NCBI GenBank assembly: GCA_015501075.1
Contig: JADNYJ010000077.1
Coordinates: forward strand, 115,251 to 179,250
DNA: 64,000 nucleotides
Direction of reading: 5' to 3'
Source of the DNA: Gymnopilus junonius
Taxonomy: Eukaryota > Basidiomycota > Agaricomycetes > Agaricales > Galerinaceae
Positions 11,654-26,600 of this stretch are shown here, piece by piece (position 1 is the stretch's first letter; each line of letters begins with the position of its first letter). The notes under the pieces were generated by a model. It saw only the letters and a list, made by a program, of their open reading frames with translations. It was not told the origin of the DNA and searched no databases. The translations under genes were made by a program, and so were the position numbers.

Positions 11654-14600
11654 TTACTCTTCTGAAATGCGCTCAAAAAACTGTTTCAATGTCCCTGCTA
11701 AGACCTCTGGCAAAGCTTCAACCTCCCGCAAGATGACGTAATATTCGAAGGGGAAAGTGTCCAAATACTTCTGTAACTGTAGTTCCACCTTCCCATCAAC
11801 GTTCTTGAATTCGGCTTTGTCCATTGTCAGAATCGAACCGTGGTGGGCCGAGGAACGTTGTTTAGCTGAACCAGGGTGGAGGGAGTCCAAGATGATGAAT
11901 ACTATCATGACTCTTTGTTCTTCTGCCTTTCTGAGGATTGTCCGCAGTTTATCATGGTCCTGACACATTCCATCTGAAATAATGATTTGAAGTTGCCACA
12001 GATCAGCTGCAGAAGCTGAACTCATCGCCTTGCGCGCTCTCGCGTGTTCTAGCACCTTGAGACTTGTATCGAGCAGAGAGAGCACGTTCGTAGCCTTCTG
12101 ATTGAACCTGAAGGCATTGATGACTTTGGTGCCAGCTTGGTCAGAGAACGGACCTTCATCAAAGCCATGCAGTAAGTCAACAGTTTCGCCGAATTTCGCA
12201 ATCCCTATGTCTCCGGATTCAAGGCGACTAAGTGCCTTCGAAATCAGTGCCAGAGTCTGGTAGGCAAGGTGTATGGAATGAGACTCGGCCATTGACTTGG
12301 AATCGTCTATAGAGATAAGAATTTGATACTCTCGTTGACTTGGCTTGGTACGGCGCAACCAGATCTTGTCCTTAGTGAAATCGCTGGCAATGTAAGAAAT
12401 GACTTTCTTCATGTTGAGCCGCTTCCCAGTGCGATAATCACCTTTCAGGCGAGTCGCCAATGTTGGTTCAAGAATGAGCCGGAGTTGTTCACACAGGGTA
12501 TAAGCCAGATCGTGTGTCAGGGATTCGTACAGGCGCCAGATACGTTCTGCTCCATCCGCGGGATACTCAGCTGCCCGCCACTCTCTCAGTCGCAATTCGA
12601 CATCTTCCACTGGATCATCTTTCATGTCGACCTCCTTTGGAACCGACGAATCAAGCGGGGCGACATACCCATCACGATTGTGCATAGCCGTCTGCATTAC
12701 AGCTCCTTCTTTATCATCATAGAGTTTAGAAGCATCTGCATTTTCTTGCTGGGCAGGTGCATCACGCATAGGCTCTTCGTGGGTTTCAGTGCTAATGGGT
12801 GGGTCAACGTCCATACTTGGTGATGCGTCATTGGTCTGCATGTCCTCGTCGATGATGCTAAGCTCATTCAGCTTCGCGACTTGCTCTTCGCCAGCAGGGC
12901 CCAAGGCTTGCATTTGATGATCAACATCGTCTGGATGTAGGTACTCGATCTGAGACTTTTCTGCAGACAAGGCGATGTGTTCAACAGGTGTCTCTTTTAG
13001 TTCGGAATTGAGAATCTCGTCGAAACGCTGTTGAATTTCATGCAGAGTATCGCCAAGGCTGCGAAGAGGATTAGAAATTGGCTTGATCTCCGGTTGAGAC
13101 CGAGCATGTCCTTGTTGGACCCCACCCGAAGCAGAACCGGTCTCTACGCTCTCTGAAGGTGTATTTTCTGCTGGCTGGGCAATCTCCAGAGTCCTAAACC
13201 TAAGTAAGAAACTGACTTGATAAGACAACAAAGGAAGTCATACCCATCATCATTTTCAGCCTTTTCTTTAGATGCAGCCACTTCACCAGCTCTACCCATG
13301 GATGTCCCAGTTTCTCCGGTCGACGACGTTTCTCCTGAGTCTGGATGAGGAACTTCAGTCGAGTCGGTAGTCCCACCTTGTGCTGATATATCAGGGCGGG
13401 CAACAACTTCTGGAGCTACGTTGTCCTTTTCCTCTTTTTCCTCTTCTTGGGTTTCGGGAGCACCAGATTGCTCCGTGGACGCTTCGTCAGCTGTCATATC
13501 TTCCTCTGGATTCTCTTTCAAGGGTTCAGGATCTAAGTCGGACATAGCTGGCAGGAAGTCTTCCAACTCGTTCTGGGTTTCTTCCGTGACATCTCTGGCA
13601 TCTTCCTCCATAGCCTCGTCGTCATCTATACCAGAAGTTTCTGCTTCATTTTTGGGTCCATCCATGCCTAGATCCATTTCGTCAGGTAAATCGAGAGTAT
13701 CGGCATCCGGAACATATTCGTCCATCTGTCCTCCGCTGACGTTGGGATCGCTCGATTCTTCAGGCCCTTCTTCAACCTTGTCCTCTTCCATTTGCGCATC
13801 GGTGTCCTCGCCCTTTGGTACATTATCTGCAGTCTTCTCTTCGTCCTTCTGTCTCTTCTGTTCTGTACTTTCTTTCGCCACGACATCTGATGACTCGGTA
13901 TGGTCGTCGGAATGATCTTTATTTGCCTTCTTTTCTCCGTCCGAATCCTCTGGAGGCTTTTCATCACCCCACATTTTCTCGTCTATGGCCGCTGGGTCAA
14001 GGTTATCCAAATTCTCTAGGGTTTCGTCAAACTCGGGTTCACTGCCGTTTTCTGAAGCTCCTTCATCCTCAGAACCTGGCTCAGGCACGTCTTCTAATGC
14101 GCCCCCAATGTCGTCTGCCATTTCGATTGCGTCAGAGTCGTCGCGTTTATTCTCAGGATCATTGCTTTCTTCGTTCTCTCCTTTGAGGCCTTCAATTTGA
14201 CTTTCGTCTTCAATTTCCTTGCTGACATTATTCGACCCTGACCCTTCACCAATCCCCACACCTCCTGTGGTGTCTGACATTTCTCCTTCACCTTGGTCAC
14301 CGCTTTCAGATTCTGGGGGCTGGCAAAATCCCTGCTCAGAAAGGGTCTGTAATACCGAACAAAGGACATAATCTAGTTTGAACAAGGATTTTGTCCAGTC
14401 ATTGTGTACTGCCAGTTGAGCTTTGACAAGAGCTGAATAAGTCTCCAAGAAAGGCAGAATATTGCCCGAGACCTGGCGCAGGTCAGCTGGAGATGACAGA
14501 TCATCCAATACCTGATTTAGTTGATTGTTGACGTTGCTGAGATTCAGAAGATGGGTAACGTCGCGAATTGATTGGTAGCCGTTGGATATGTATTTTTCTT

Positions 14601-17600
14601 GTTCTCCTCCAGCAGAATTAGCTTCTCTGCTGTCTGCCTCGGCTGCTATGGACTGGACGCTGACGAGAAGCGAATTTAACAATGTCTCAACTTTGGCATC
14701 ATCTGGACTACGAGATACAATCACAGGGGCAGCGTGGGTCGCTGTCCTCTCGGAAAGCCATCTATAAAGGGGGCGTAAGAGATAGTTCAGTTGTGGTTGT
14801 TGGTTTTGCCATCCAGAAATTGATTCCAGTACTTGTTGAAGATGTTTTTCTGACTGCAGGAGAACATCACTTTCATCTAGGGGTCATGTAATTAGAAGAA
14901 AACATGCTGAGTGTCATTTTAAGTTACCTGTTGTTAAAAATGACAATGGTGCCACACCCAAGGCTTCGAAGATAGAACTGACCCGGACGGCCAATGACTT
15001 GGTGGTCTCAACGGCAGCAGTAATTTCTCCTAGGAAAGCATGACTGACAGAAATGCCTCCAAGTTGGACCTGAACATCTGCATGGTCCCGTAATTCCGAC
15101 AAGGCATGCAAAGCTTTCAATAGTTGCAATTTAGTGGAAGATGCGCCAGCAACAGCATTGTCACATGATACGATCTCATCGGTTGAGGTAATGACGTGTA
15201 ACCGACTTAAAGTCATCTTGAATTTGTGATGAAAATCGAGAGCCATGGCCAGCCTAAGGTTTCCTATGAGTAAAACGTTATAATCAAAGGTCGTTTAAAC
15301 ACACCGTGATCGAAGGTCGATTGCCATGGAAAATCCTGCTTCAAGGAACATCTGACATCTGGTGAGTTCCCGAGTATTGAGATCGGAGTGATGGGTAGGA
15401 AGAGAAGAACGTAAAAATGGTAAAGAGCCGCAGAGCTTGGTAAAATATATTTCGCCCTTATCCACGTCGATCTCTGACGATGAAACTCGCGGCATTCTGA
15501 GTTGTTCGCGGATCCAGGGCTGGCTAGCATTACGACGAAGTATCTCTGGAGTGACATTGCTCGCTAGACCTGCGTGTTTCAATTCTTTGAGCATGTCTGT
15601 CCAGGCCTTTCGTTTTCGAACTAACAAAGCCTTCCGATGTTTTTCGCGAAGGTCATTCGAAAGTGAAGAAGGAATAGCCAAAGATGCCAAACTTCTAGAT
15701 GTTGTGATTATTTCCATCGCTGCGTCATCCACAATTTGAGCAGCATGAGAGTGAATGAAGGGCAGCAACTGCTTTCCCACAAGGGCTCCAAATTTCGCAA
15801 AAGTGACGTTGAGGTTAAGGAGATGATTAAGAGCAGAATGTATGCCTGGAATATCACGGATGGATAATTCCAGGTGAGGTGTGGGCTTGAAAAATTTGTC
15901 GATCGATGACGACAGCTGTTCACCGTCATTATTCGATTGTACCCGCAGGTGGTCCGCTACTGGTTGCCTCAGAACATCACGGAATTTTTTCACGATCTTG
16001 TACAGCTGCACATGAGACCTTTGGGCACTTTGCTTCAAAGCCTGCACATTGACATCCTTCCAGCTGGCCAGTTTAATCAAGGCTTTAATTTCAGACTCCA
16101 GGGCTCCCTTTTCTTGCGAGAAGCGTTGCTGGAGGGAATTGGAAAACAGAGAATAATAGTCGCATGTGGCGCTCAAGATGCGACCGACGCGTTGCAATGG
16201 TAGTCGCTCGATGGAAGGTTTCAAAGGCTCAATGATGGAAACATAGGTGTCGAAGCTTTTGAGCAATGTCAACCTTGCATGGAACTGACCCAAAGGACTC
16301 GATGTAATGAACGAATCAAGGAGCGGGATAAGGGTTTCAAAATAGGACTCGAGGGTGTTGTCCTTCCCGTCGGCTTGCTGATTAAATGCACTAAGGGTCC
16401 CCCTTATGATAGCATCATACAAACGGAACCACCATTCCGAGATATCCTCGGTAAAGGCCATAATCTGGGAGTCCAGCAGGCCTTGCCAACAAGATAGCTC
16501 CAAGCGTCTCCAGTCGACCACTAGACGAACTACTTCATCTTGATGGTTTTTTATCGAATTACTTCGATTTGAATACATCTCCCAGTCTTCACTTTGGACT
16601 AACAGTTGCTCAACCATGAATAAAATTTTGGCCACAGGACTCTCCGACTTGACGTTAAGGATGTCTTCGCACCGTTCCATCAGATGTTTGACCACCATCT
16701 GATCAGGCCATTCCTCAAGAATACTTCGAAGCCTCTGTAGCAGAGAGGAGATAACTGCAGTACATTTCTTTAATTCTTTGTAATTTGGCTCCGAATAAAA
16801 GTTGTAAGATGATCCAACGTTTGCACGGTTCGCCTCCAGGGAGAGAATGCTACTGTGAAGAAGTGAGAACTGGAATGGAAGTGCGGTTTGATCCAAGGTC
16901 TGGGGAAGTATATCCAAAGATTCTGATATGAGAGTGCGTATGCTGCTACTCCTGGTGTCCAAGAAAAGTGTTACCGCGTTAATCTTCGTATATTTGGTAT
17001 GAGAATCCACAAGATTGTGATGGATAAGAAGGAGATCGGCCATGTCTTTGGGCTGCACAAGCAGAGATGGACGCTGCTGTGCAGTATTTTCCCTACTAGG
17101 TTCAGCATCTAATGCTTCTTCAAAATTGGGGAACATGGACAAGAATTCCTCTTCTTCTAAATCTGCATCAGTGGCAGCAGTAAAGTCCAATTTTGATCGC
17201 CGATATAAGGAGTTCACTTCATCGTTCGACTGCTTCTCTTTAGCTCTATCGATGAGCCAAAGTCTAGTGAGTTGCTCGTATGCTGTATCGAGCCAGGAGA
17301 AGTCATGAATGTCGTGAAGGCCTAAGGAGTGTAGCAGTGCAAAAGAGGATAAGGCGAGCAAAACATGCCGACAAGCGTCGCTATTTGATGGTTCAAAGTT
17401 ATTGAAGTTGTTGATGATCTTAGTAGAACTAGAGGCTGGAGGGAATGCAAGGAGAGATGCTGCCCATTCTGCGCGGTCGTTATCAATAGAACGTGAACTG
17501 GATTCGACAACAATCCGGAGTCCCAATCGCAAATAATTGATGGCGAGCTTAAGGGAAATACTGATGTCGGAAAATTCCGGGTAGACGACATCCAAACGCT

Positions 17601-20600
17601 GATAAAAGCCTGCTAAGGATTCTTGCAAAACTCGTTCGCGCAAGTATGCTTCGTCATCGTTACGGAGAAGACCATTCAGTAAAGGGTCCATTTTGGAAGG
17701 TGGCAGAACATTCTTCCGGAATTGCTCGACTTCCGACCAGAAAAGATGTAGGCGATGAACGTCTGAGCGGTTTGGAAGGGTTGGCAGTTGCTCCAATTGG
17801 ACCTTGATTGTCTCCAAATTTTCCGCCAGACGCAGAGAAATATCATTGTCTTCGTTCCCTGTAAGCAAACTCTCTAAGCGACGGTACAACCGTAACTGCG
17901 TATCGAGGTGAGACTGGTCGAACTGAAGGCGTCGATGTGTAGAATTTTGAACTGCGGCAGGATCCATCGGAATATCTGGAACGATAAGGTTCAATAGAAG
18001 CCTGGAAATTCCGATCCAAGCTACACCCAGCGCCTGCGATGGTGTCTGAACTGGTGATGAACTCAGTACGTGGACAAGCTCCTTTTTAACAGCGGCAACA
18101 AGGGTAACGTCTCGGGAGACTTGAAGAAGTGCCAATATCTGATGAACAGATTTCATGAAGTCGGTTCCAATTTTACTAGCTGCTCTTTGAATGTCACAAT
18201 ATACATCCGGTTCATATGATGGCGAATAAAATTCGGCAATCTGGAAGCGCAAATTGAATGCTAGGAAGACGTTACTTGAAAGTTTTACTCACGAGAGAAA
18301 GAGACTGGAAGAGAAGTCGGACAACTTCCCCAACACGATCTGTGTCTCGTGCAGACTCCAGAGCTGTCAATTGTACCTGCCGACGAAGAAGACTGTCATG
18401 ATCTGCCAAACAATCCAAGGAGACTCGACTCATATTGCTATATAGAAAGTTATTTAGATGTGCGAAGTGTGGGCAGCTCATGGATTATACATACCAAGTT
18501 TCAATGGTATTGCGAAGGAAAACAGGATGGAAAAGCATAGCTGGTCCATTAGTTGCCTGAAATGCAGTGAGAAAAAACCATGCAACAGAGAAACTGCTTA
18601 CAAGGACATCAGAACTTGCATTCCAGAGTCCTTCCAGCCAACATAATTGGGCTCTTGCAATGTAAGGTGATTTATCTATGACAAAATTAGGATAGGTCAG
18701 AAAAGTCAGACGCTAGTTTCCTAGAGCGAGTTACCGGCTCGGGCTTCTATTGCCCAGACAAGATGTTGGTATGGCACTAAACGGATAAATGATGTTTTCA
18801 TGTTGTTGCAGACCATTTCAACCATCCCTTTTAAGAGACTCTGTAAGGTCTGCACTGAGTCAGTGAGACGTCAAGAATCATGGCCAGCAGACTAACATTC
18901 AGATCATAGCTTTTGGCGCAGTGGGAGAGCAGCTGAAGTTCGAGGAGGACCGTATTTGGGTCAATATAGGTGAAGACTTCAGCTCGCTCTTCAGTAGCAT
19001 TAGCTGTCAGACACTTGGAGGAAGTGAATTACAGGCATAAAGAGAGAAATTTAACTATTTACCTCGTCCAGAATTTGATGAAGATTTGGTAATTGCTTGG
19101 CATGCGGTTGTTTCAGAGCAGGAGGCAAGGACTCCACACTCACGACATTAAATGCTTGCAATCGTAGAGCTTTTGGATAAAATGGTCAGTGTCAATGAAC
19201 ACCTTTTTCTGAGGTCTCACCTGGTATGTTGGCAGTGCCTTTGAGAGAAGCAGCCATACTTTCTATGCGACTGGTATCCATACGATGCACTGGAGATGGG
19301 TCATTAAGGTACAATTTGGACCAGACTGCGAACAATCCGAGGCCTGTGGAAAGAGATGCTAGAGCATGCAGTGCTATGGACTGGTCGCGGAGGGAGGAAA
19401 ATATGGCGGAGCTCTTCTCCAATGCATGACGCAACCAATCTGAAACAGCATATAACGTAGAGAAATCGTATGAAGTAGTATCAAGGGTGCCGATTAGATG
19501 GTCATTGAGACCAAGAAGTTGGGATGCCAGCCTAAGGTCCTCCTGACAGAGGCGTTAATTCATCGCAAGTCATATGAGAAACAGTAACAATACCATATTA
19601 ACAGCAGTGATGGATAATCTCTCGAGAATCGATCGTGCAATTCTAATCATTTCCCCACGGATCGCAAATACCGTTTGGTAAACCTTGCGGTTCTTCTCTG
19701 GGAGATGAAACTGCTCTTGATGTCGAAGAGACCATTTATGCTCGCATATAAACAAAGCAGCGCTAAGATTTAGCGCCTCAAAAACGATCGAGCGTCGGGA
19801 AACATCTTCCATTTCAGAAGTCGCGTCAAACAATCCTTCACTCAAGTAAAGGTTCATAGGCTGAGGAAATGAATTATTTAGTTATTTTGCATGACAGATA
19901 GAATTGTGTAAGGCAAACCTGCTCCAATGCAAATTCTGATGACGTTTTGTACTGCTGAACGTATATGTTTCTGAAGACCTGCAGTGCATTATTGAGGCTT
20001 TGTTGCGGGAAGGCAGAGAGAAAATCACGGATGATAGGGCGAAAGTGGGCCATGGACGGCAAAGCACAATATCGGATAACACGAGCCATATAACCAGGTG
20101 AAAGGGTCTGGGACAGGAAGTGAATCCAGGATGATTCTTCGCCAGTAGGCTCAGCAGAAAAGAGGAGACTGGGAGCTTGATCTACAAGATGGGAAAGTGC
20201 GGAATCCTGGTCAAGAGAATGACCTGTGGAGGATGGAGATGTTGATTTAGATGTCTTCGAACGCAATAAGCCTCGCCGATGAGCGTCGAACATTGCACTT
20301 TCGGTACCAGTGAATGATGTAGCCAATGATATGGGTAGGCGGTATTGGTCATGAAGAATGACCATGTCATCTGAAGAAGGAGTTGGAAAAAGGGCGATTT
20401 CTATACCTCGATTACGCATTGCACGCGAGAGTTCGCCATAATGAGGATCAACGGTCATGAAGAGTCTGAAATGCGGATGAGGTTTAATTTGTTGAACTTC
20501 GCCATCAACAATACCACGCTCGTTCAGAGTCAGCGATCCATTGGTCTCGCAGAGTGAATTCAAGCGGTCAAGAACAGATGGACCGCAGAGGTTTGCCCCG

Positions 20601-23600
20601 TCTAATAAAATCCAATGTCCCGATTTCATGGCTTTGATAAGCGGGCCATCTACCCATTCAAATTGGCCCGCATTGGATGCTGTGATTGTCAGTTTCTCGA
20701 TAGATGTATGAATTTCTTGATAAGCTTCTCTCCGTGTGGGTCCCTGTAGAACCAACTGAGATAGAATGGTAGACATCTTCTTCGCCAGTGCTTGTGCATT
20801 TTGACTTGGAGCATTTTCACAAAGATTTCGGAGTGCAAGCACTTGCTTTTGATAAATTAAAATGTTTCTGGGGTCACGACCGGAACGAAGATTGATCTTC
20901 AGAAGATCGATGACCTCGTCAATGAGAAGAAGGAGGCGTCTTCGACTGTCAATCTGCTCAAAGCTGCCTAAAATATCCAGGGTGTCTGTTGCACTGTTGA
21001 CAGGAACTTCCCACAGCATGTTTCCTGAGAAGTCTGCTAGCGTACGAACTATCGCTGTCTTGCCACTGCTTTTGGGTCCTGTCAGGATAGCTAGCCAAGA
21101 TTGTGTGACACAGTCACCAAGGGACTCTAAAGCAGATAATTGCATTTTAAGGATCCTCTTGGGACGAGCAGAGGGGGCCATGTTTCTTCTAGCACACAAA
21201 AAATGTCCAAATTTGAGTCTAGATGGGGAGATCGTCCAGGCTGGTGCATCTTCCAAAGCTCTTGTTGTCGACGAGAAAACTTGGTCAAATATTGCTCGTG
21301 CAGAGCTCCTGTCTTGCAAAGAACGAAAACGCTGAAGATAAGCACTCCGCAAGAAGATTTGAGGATGTCGAGAAGATAGAGACGTTGATACTAGCATCCC
21401 CCACCGAATGATGTCCCGTAGATTGAATTCCCACGGGGAGCCATCCTGGGCGAAGGCTCTGGTCATAACTATCTTTTCGTTCAATTCGATATTGAACGTG
21501 ATCATGGCACGAAGAGTATGCTCATCAATGTCAGGGAATAGGTGCGAGCACACTGTGTAGAAGTCACTCTTGGAGAGTTCTTCCACGTAGACCTTGGTGA
21601 AACGGTTGACGAACGACTTCGGAAGGCCTTTCCTACCACCACCTTGATGAAGAGGATTCTGCGCTGCAAAGATACGGAAAGAAGGATGTCGCTCAAAGGA
21701 ACGGTTGAGTTCTGGAATGTAGACTGTGCCTCGGTGATCTAGGACTGCGTTAAGGCCTTCAAGTACTGCTTGGGGAGCAAGATTCATTTCGTCAAGAAGG
21801 ACCCAATGCCCCTCTTGTAATGCACGTAGAAATTCTGCATCCTTCCATGCAAATTCTCCTGCTGCTCCCCCTTCAACTGGCAGATCAGAGCCAAACAGAT
21901 CAATGAGGTCCGTCTGATCTGACAAATTTATGCGACACAATTTATGGCCGGAGAGATTCGCGAGAGCTGTGACCAAACTTGTCTTGCCAACTCCGGGACT
22001 TCCCTCCAAAAGAATTGGCTTGGAGACTCGACAAGCTCTGACTATACGCATAGCATTGTTTAGGGTCGTTGGAGCATCGAAGTTGAACGACTGTCGCGAA
22101 GGGGCTTCTTTGCCTTTTCGAATGGCAAATGAACCGAGTTGAGTGAATGTGGCAGAATCATGAGAAGGTACAGTGGAACCCAACGGTTCAGTCAGAGGTG
22201 CCAATTCCTGTAGTTTATCTAACGCTTCTAACCGTAGTCGATCCAGAGTATCTCGAGAGTATGTTCCAAATTGAGGAAGAGAGCTTAGACCATCCAGGTA
22301 CGTCATATGAGCTGCGTGATGCTAGTAACGATTTAGATACGGTCGGGACTAAGGATGGAAGTGAGTGATCACTTACAAAGAGTTCATTAGCAGGAATTCC
22401 GTCAACCTGATCTTTAGTATATGCAGCATTCATGAAGGTAACCCAGGCCTATGATGGGAGTCAAAGGTGAGTTCCACTAAAGCCATTGAAAACCTTACCA
22501 AGATGTCGCGAAGAGCCATGAGAGAACGATCTCTCACCCGTAGACATAACCAATCGACGAAACGTAAAACCGGTAGTGTATAAGGTTGCAGTGCATCATA
22601 TTGCCACAGGCTACCGACGATAAGCTGCAGATCATTAAGATCATCCACAGGTGGTACCCATATTTCCGTAAACCTGTTCCGCAGGGCAGGAGAAAGCTCT
22701 TTCTTCCCATAATCACCTCCGGGATTCATAGTTGCGAGGAGTTTGAAATCTTGCGAGGCGCGGATGGCAGCTTCCTCAGAGTCCATCCCACCGCGTTCGG
22801 CAAGGACGATTGAACGTCCGGGTTCAAGAACACTGTTCAGGCGCTCAAGGACAGAGTCATCTGCAAGGGAAATTTCGTCCAGTAAAAAGACGTCTCCTCC
22901 CCGCATCGCCTCGACCAAGGGTCCATCATGCCATTCAAAGATGGAATTGAGCCGCAGCATGCGTTGATAGATCGTCTGTAATCGAACTTGAGAATCATGG
23001 CCTATGTCATTACTTTTCATGATCGACAACAATTTCATGCCCAGATCTTCGACCGTTGAAGCTATATTATCCACGCCAATCGACTTCAAGGCCAACGTAC
23101 CATCCCTGACGATGTCGGCTCGTAAAGCGCCCCGATTTCTGACTGGTCGAAGGCCGCCAATAAGATCCGCCGTCTCAGTATTCTGATGACAATTGAGAGT
23201 CAGAAGTCGCTGAGCTGAAGCATCCGCGAACACTTGGCAAACAGAAGTCTTTCCGGAGCCCGTTTCTCCTACTAATAACAAAGGTTCGTTGAACTTCAGG
23301 CCTCGACAGACTAAAATGTATAAACGTTGCATGGCCTTGGTCCAGATAATTTTTGGCGATGTCGGAACTGGTAGTCCAAGGTACGAGTTCATGTCAACGC
23401 CAGGCCGGAAAAGATCATACATCGCATCCTCGTCTATTCTGACACCCATTATCGACTCAATAACTTCTTTCACAACCAATTTGTCTTCTGACCGTCGGGT
23501 GCGTTCTGCCAGTAGCATGTAACCATTCTCCGCCAACTCTTGGTAGCCAACGGCATCACGGCCAGCCCATCGAAATAGATCCCGCAGTGTAGCAAAACCT

Positions 23601-26600
23601 TGCTTGCTTTCAAATACCCTGCTTGTTTGTCGGCGCTTTTGGAGCTCTCGGAAAACGCTCACGATGCGTTTACCATATGAAGGTGCTATTTGGCACCTCT
23701 GACAAAGAATGGTCTCTAATTCGGCTTGGGGGACGTCCTCAAAATGGACCTCCAGGAACCTGTTACGGAAGGCGCGAGATAAAACCTTCCTGCCTGCATA
23801 CAAACCAGGTGGATTCTGCGTTGCAAACAGCATGAAATGAGGATGTGGATGAACAACCTCCTGAGTTTCCGGAACAACCAACTCGCGATTGTCATCAAGT
23901 AGGCGATTGAGAGCTTCCAGAACGTCAGTAGGAGCCAGGTTCAGCTCATCTAGAACTATCCAGTGCCCATGTCGCAAGGCTTGCACCAAGAGACCATCCT
24001 CGAAAACAAGTTTGCCCGTCATGGGATCTGAAACATATGAACCAAGGTATTCTTGAATATCTGTATGTTCGTGATTGTTGATACGAACGAAGCGGTGACC
24101 AGTGCGCTTTGCGAGATATTCAATAGAGCTAGTTTTGCCAGCAGAAGTGGGACCTTCAATGAGAACCGGGAATCTCCGAGTTAAAATGATGCGGGATAGA
24201 TCGATGAGTTTCTGCTCGACGGATGGTGTGATGATATAGTCGTCCGCGAAATCTTCCTCGAGAGGTCCTTTCTCCAGGTAGAAGGGGCCAAATTTGAGGA
24301 ATACCCCTTGTGGGGGAGCTTGTGGATCCTTGGATAATAACGACTTGGGGTTCTTCACACCAGCCAGTAGATGCTTGCGCGCTAATGCAACTACAGTTTC
24401 AGCACTCTTCCCGTCTAAAACCATCGTGAATGCCATAAGACACCCTTCCCATACTGATCTGCGCAAGCTATACGAGCTCGCAGTATCAGCAGCAAATGTG
24501 AGCGCACGAACCAACGTGCGCATGCTGAAATGTGGTCGGTGGTTGGAACCATCCGCTATTTGTCTGCTTTCTGCAACCTGTTTGACTGCCGTGTAAAACT
24601 CTGCAATGTCCATGATGATCCTCTTGTCGCTGACGGCGATGTGACCAATATACTGCGCTATGATGCTCAGCAGTGTATCTTTGTCAGCGTCCGGAGGAAG
24701 AACATCTATCTCTGTGAATCGAGATCGAATATTAGGGGGGAGATCCTTTTTACCGACATCGGTAGCTGGATTCATGCAGGCAAATAGGCGGAAATCTGGG
24801 TGGCGAGGAACTGGCTCTAGTGACCCATGTTCGGTCAAGGTTATTGAGGCAGTCGGACCATGTAAGAGACTGGATATGCACTCCAATGTTTCCGGGCTTG
24901 CCAGATTAACTTCGTCCAAGAGAACCCTAGAACGACGTGTAAGATCTCTAAATAAAAAAAGGAGGAGATTAATGAAACATACCAGTCACCAGACCTTAAG
25001 GCTTTCACAAGCGGTCCTTCCACAAAACCAAAGGCAAACTTTCCTTTGCCATGAACGTGTTGGACTTCGAAGTTCTCTACATCAAGAAGGAATACCGCCC
25101 ACGCCTCCTCGGACAACTTGGACTCTGATAGCTCCGTTTTTCTCCTCTTCCTTGGTACCCCATCGTCAAGCAGTTGTAACGCACTAAATCGATCATCAGC
25201 CCCATATAAAACATAAAAGATCCAAACAGCTCACTGATCCTCTCCCCTCTTGGATCGTATCCGTTCCATTGCCAATCGAGTACTCTCCTTCCACAGCCCA
25301 ACTGCCCGTTTCCATTTACACTCATTAACTGCCTTCCTAACTTCAACCTCAAATTTCTCATTCTTCTTCCTGCTAAAAGTAGCTCCGAACAATGCAAGGA
25401 ACCTTTCATGTAGCTCCGACCCTGGAATGCGAGCATCGATAGGTTTGAGACCACCGATAAGATCAGATGACTCCGTTTGGTGCGACAAGTTCAATGAAAT
25501 AAGCGGGCGGCGTAAGAGTGATGCCAGATGCGATATAACGCTGGTCTTTCCCGTACCCGTTTCTCCGGTCAATAAAACAGGCTCATTGTGCGAAACCGCA
25601 TTGGAAATTCGCGACAGTAACGACAACGCCGGCTTGTGCATGGCGAAAGGGCGCGCTGAGGTCAATGTCAATTCGGATTTGGTGGTGCAAGCAGCTAGCC
25701 GTGTCCTTCCCACTCTGACAACCAAAGTACGTCCATTAACGTCCTTCTCTATCTCCAGTTCAGGAGCTTTCCTTTGAAGAAGCCACTCCTGTCTTTCAGT
25801 ATCGAGATGAAGGTAGTCAGCAATCATCTGAGCTATCAACTCCGCATGAGCACGAGCGGAGGTCGTTAAGGTTCCAGCACCGAAGAAGACATCGCGTGCT
25901 TCAAGATACATGTCTTCCCTGAGTGAAGGATTAGGAAATATGTCCGCAAACGTTGGTGCGTTCCCATCTTCCGATGAGATGTCCATTGGTTGATGAGGCG
26001 CAGGAAGGAGTCTATCAATCCGCTGGCAAAACTTCTGCAGCTCTCGGAGTCCAACATCTCTGCCAGAATTTTGGGTGCCAAGCTTCCTGACCGAGTCCCA
26101 CATATCGATGGTGACCTGGGCAGCACCCCCAGCCAAACGAGGAAATTTGGTGTTGACGATGGTCAAAAGTTCCTCCGAAGATGGAGCGTGGATAATGACT
26201 TCCGAAAACTTGTGCGCTCCAAAGAAAGTCGGAGGATGGAACGCGTTATTCCTCGATGGCGGCGTTGACCGTGTAGCAAAAAGCATAAAGTCAGCATGTG
26301 CAATCACGGTCCCCCGACTGGGTATATTCAGTCTTGCGCGTCCTCCTATCCATTTCCCGACTGTAAGAGACTCGATAAGGGGTTTGATGACACCCAAAAC
26401 TTCGTTGCTTCCCCTGTCTATATCCTCAAAAACAACCCATTTCCCCTCACGCATCGAACGGACCAAGACACCCTCCTTCCACTCAAAAGTTCCAGGATGA
26501 ATAGTTGAAGAAACATAGGAGCCTAAAAGTGCTCTTGGGTCTAGTGACGTGTCGGCAAGATGGATAGAAACGATTTGGTTTTGGGTGTCCGGATATAATA

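Noticed and set aside
13421..14200. Long plus-strand Ser/Pro-rich frames opposite the midasin acidic linker
   Set aside because: They are the complementary reading of Asp/Glu-rich codons in MDN1 (GAN/GAR read as Ser/Phe/Leu) and have no start context or family match.
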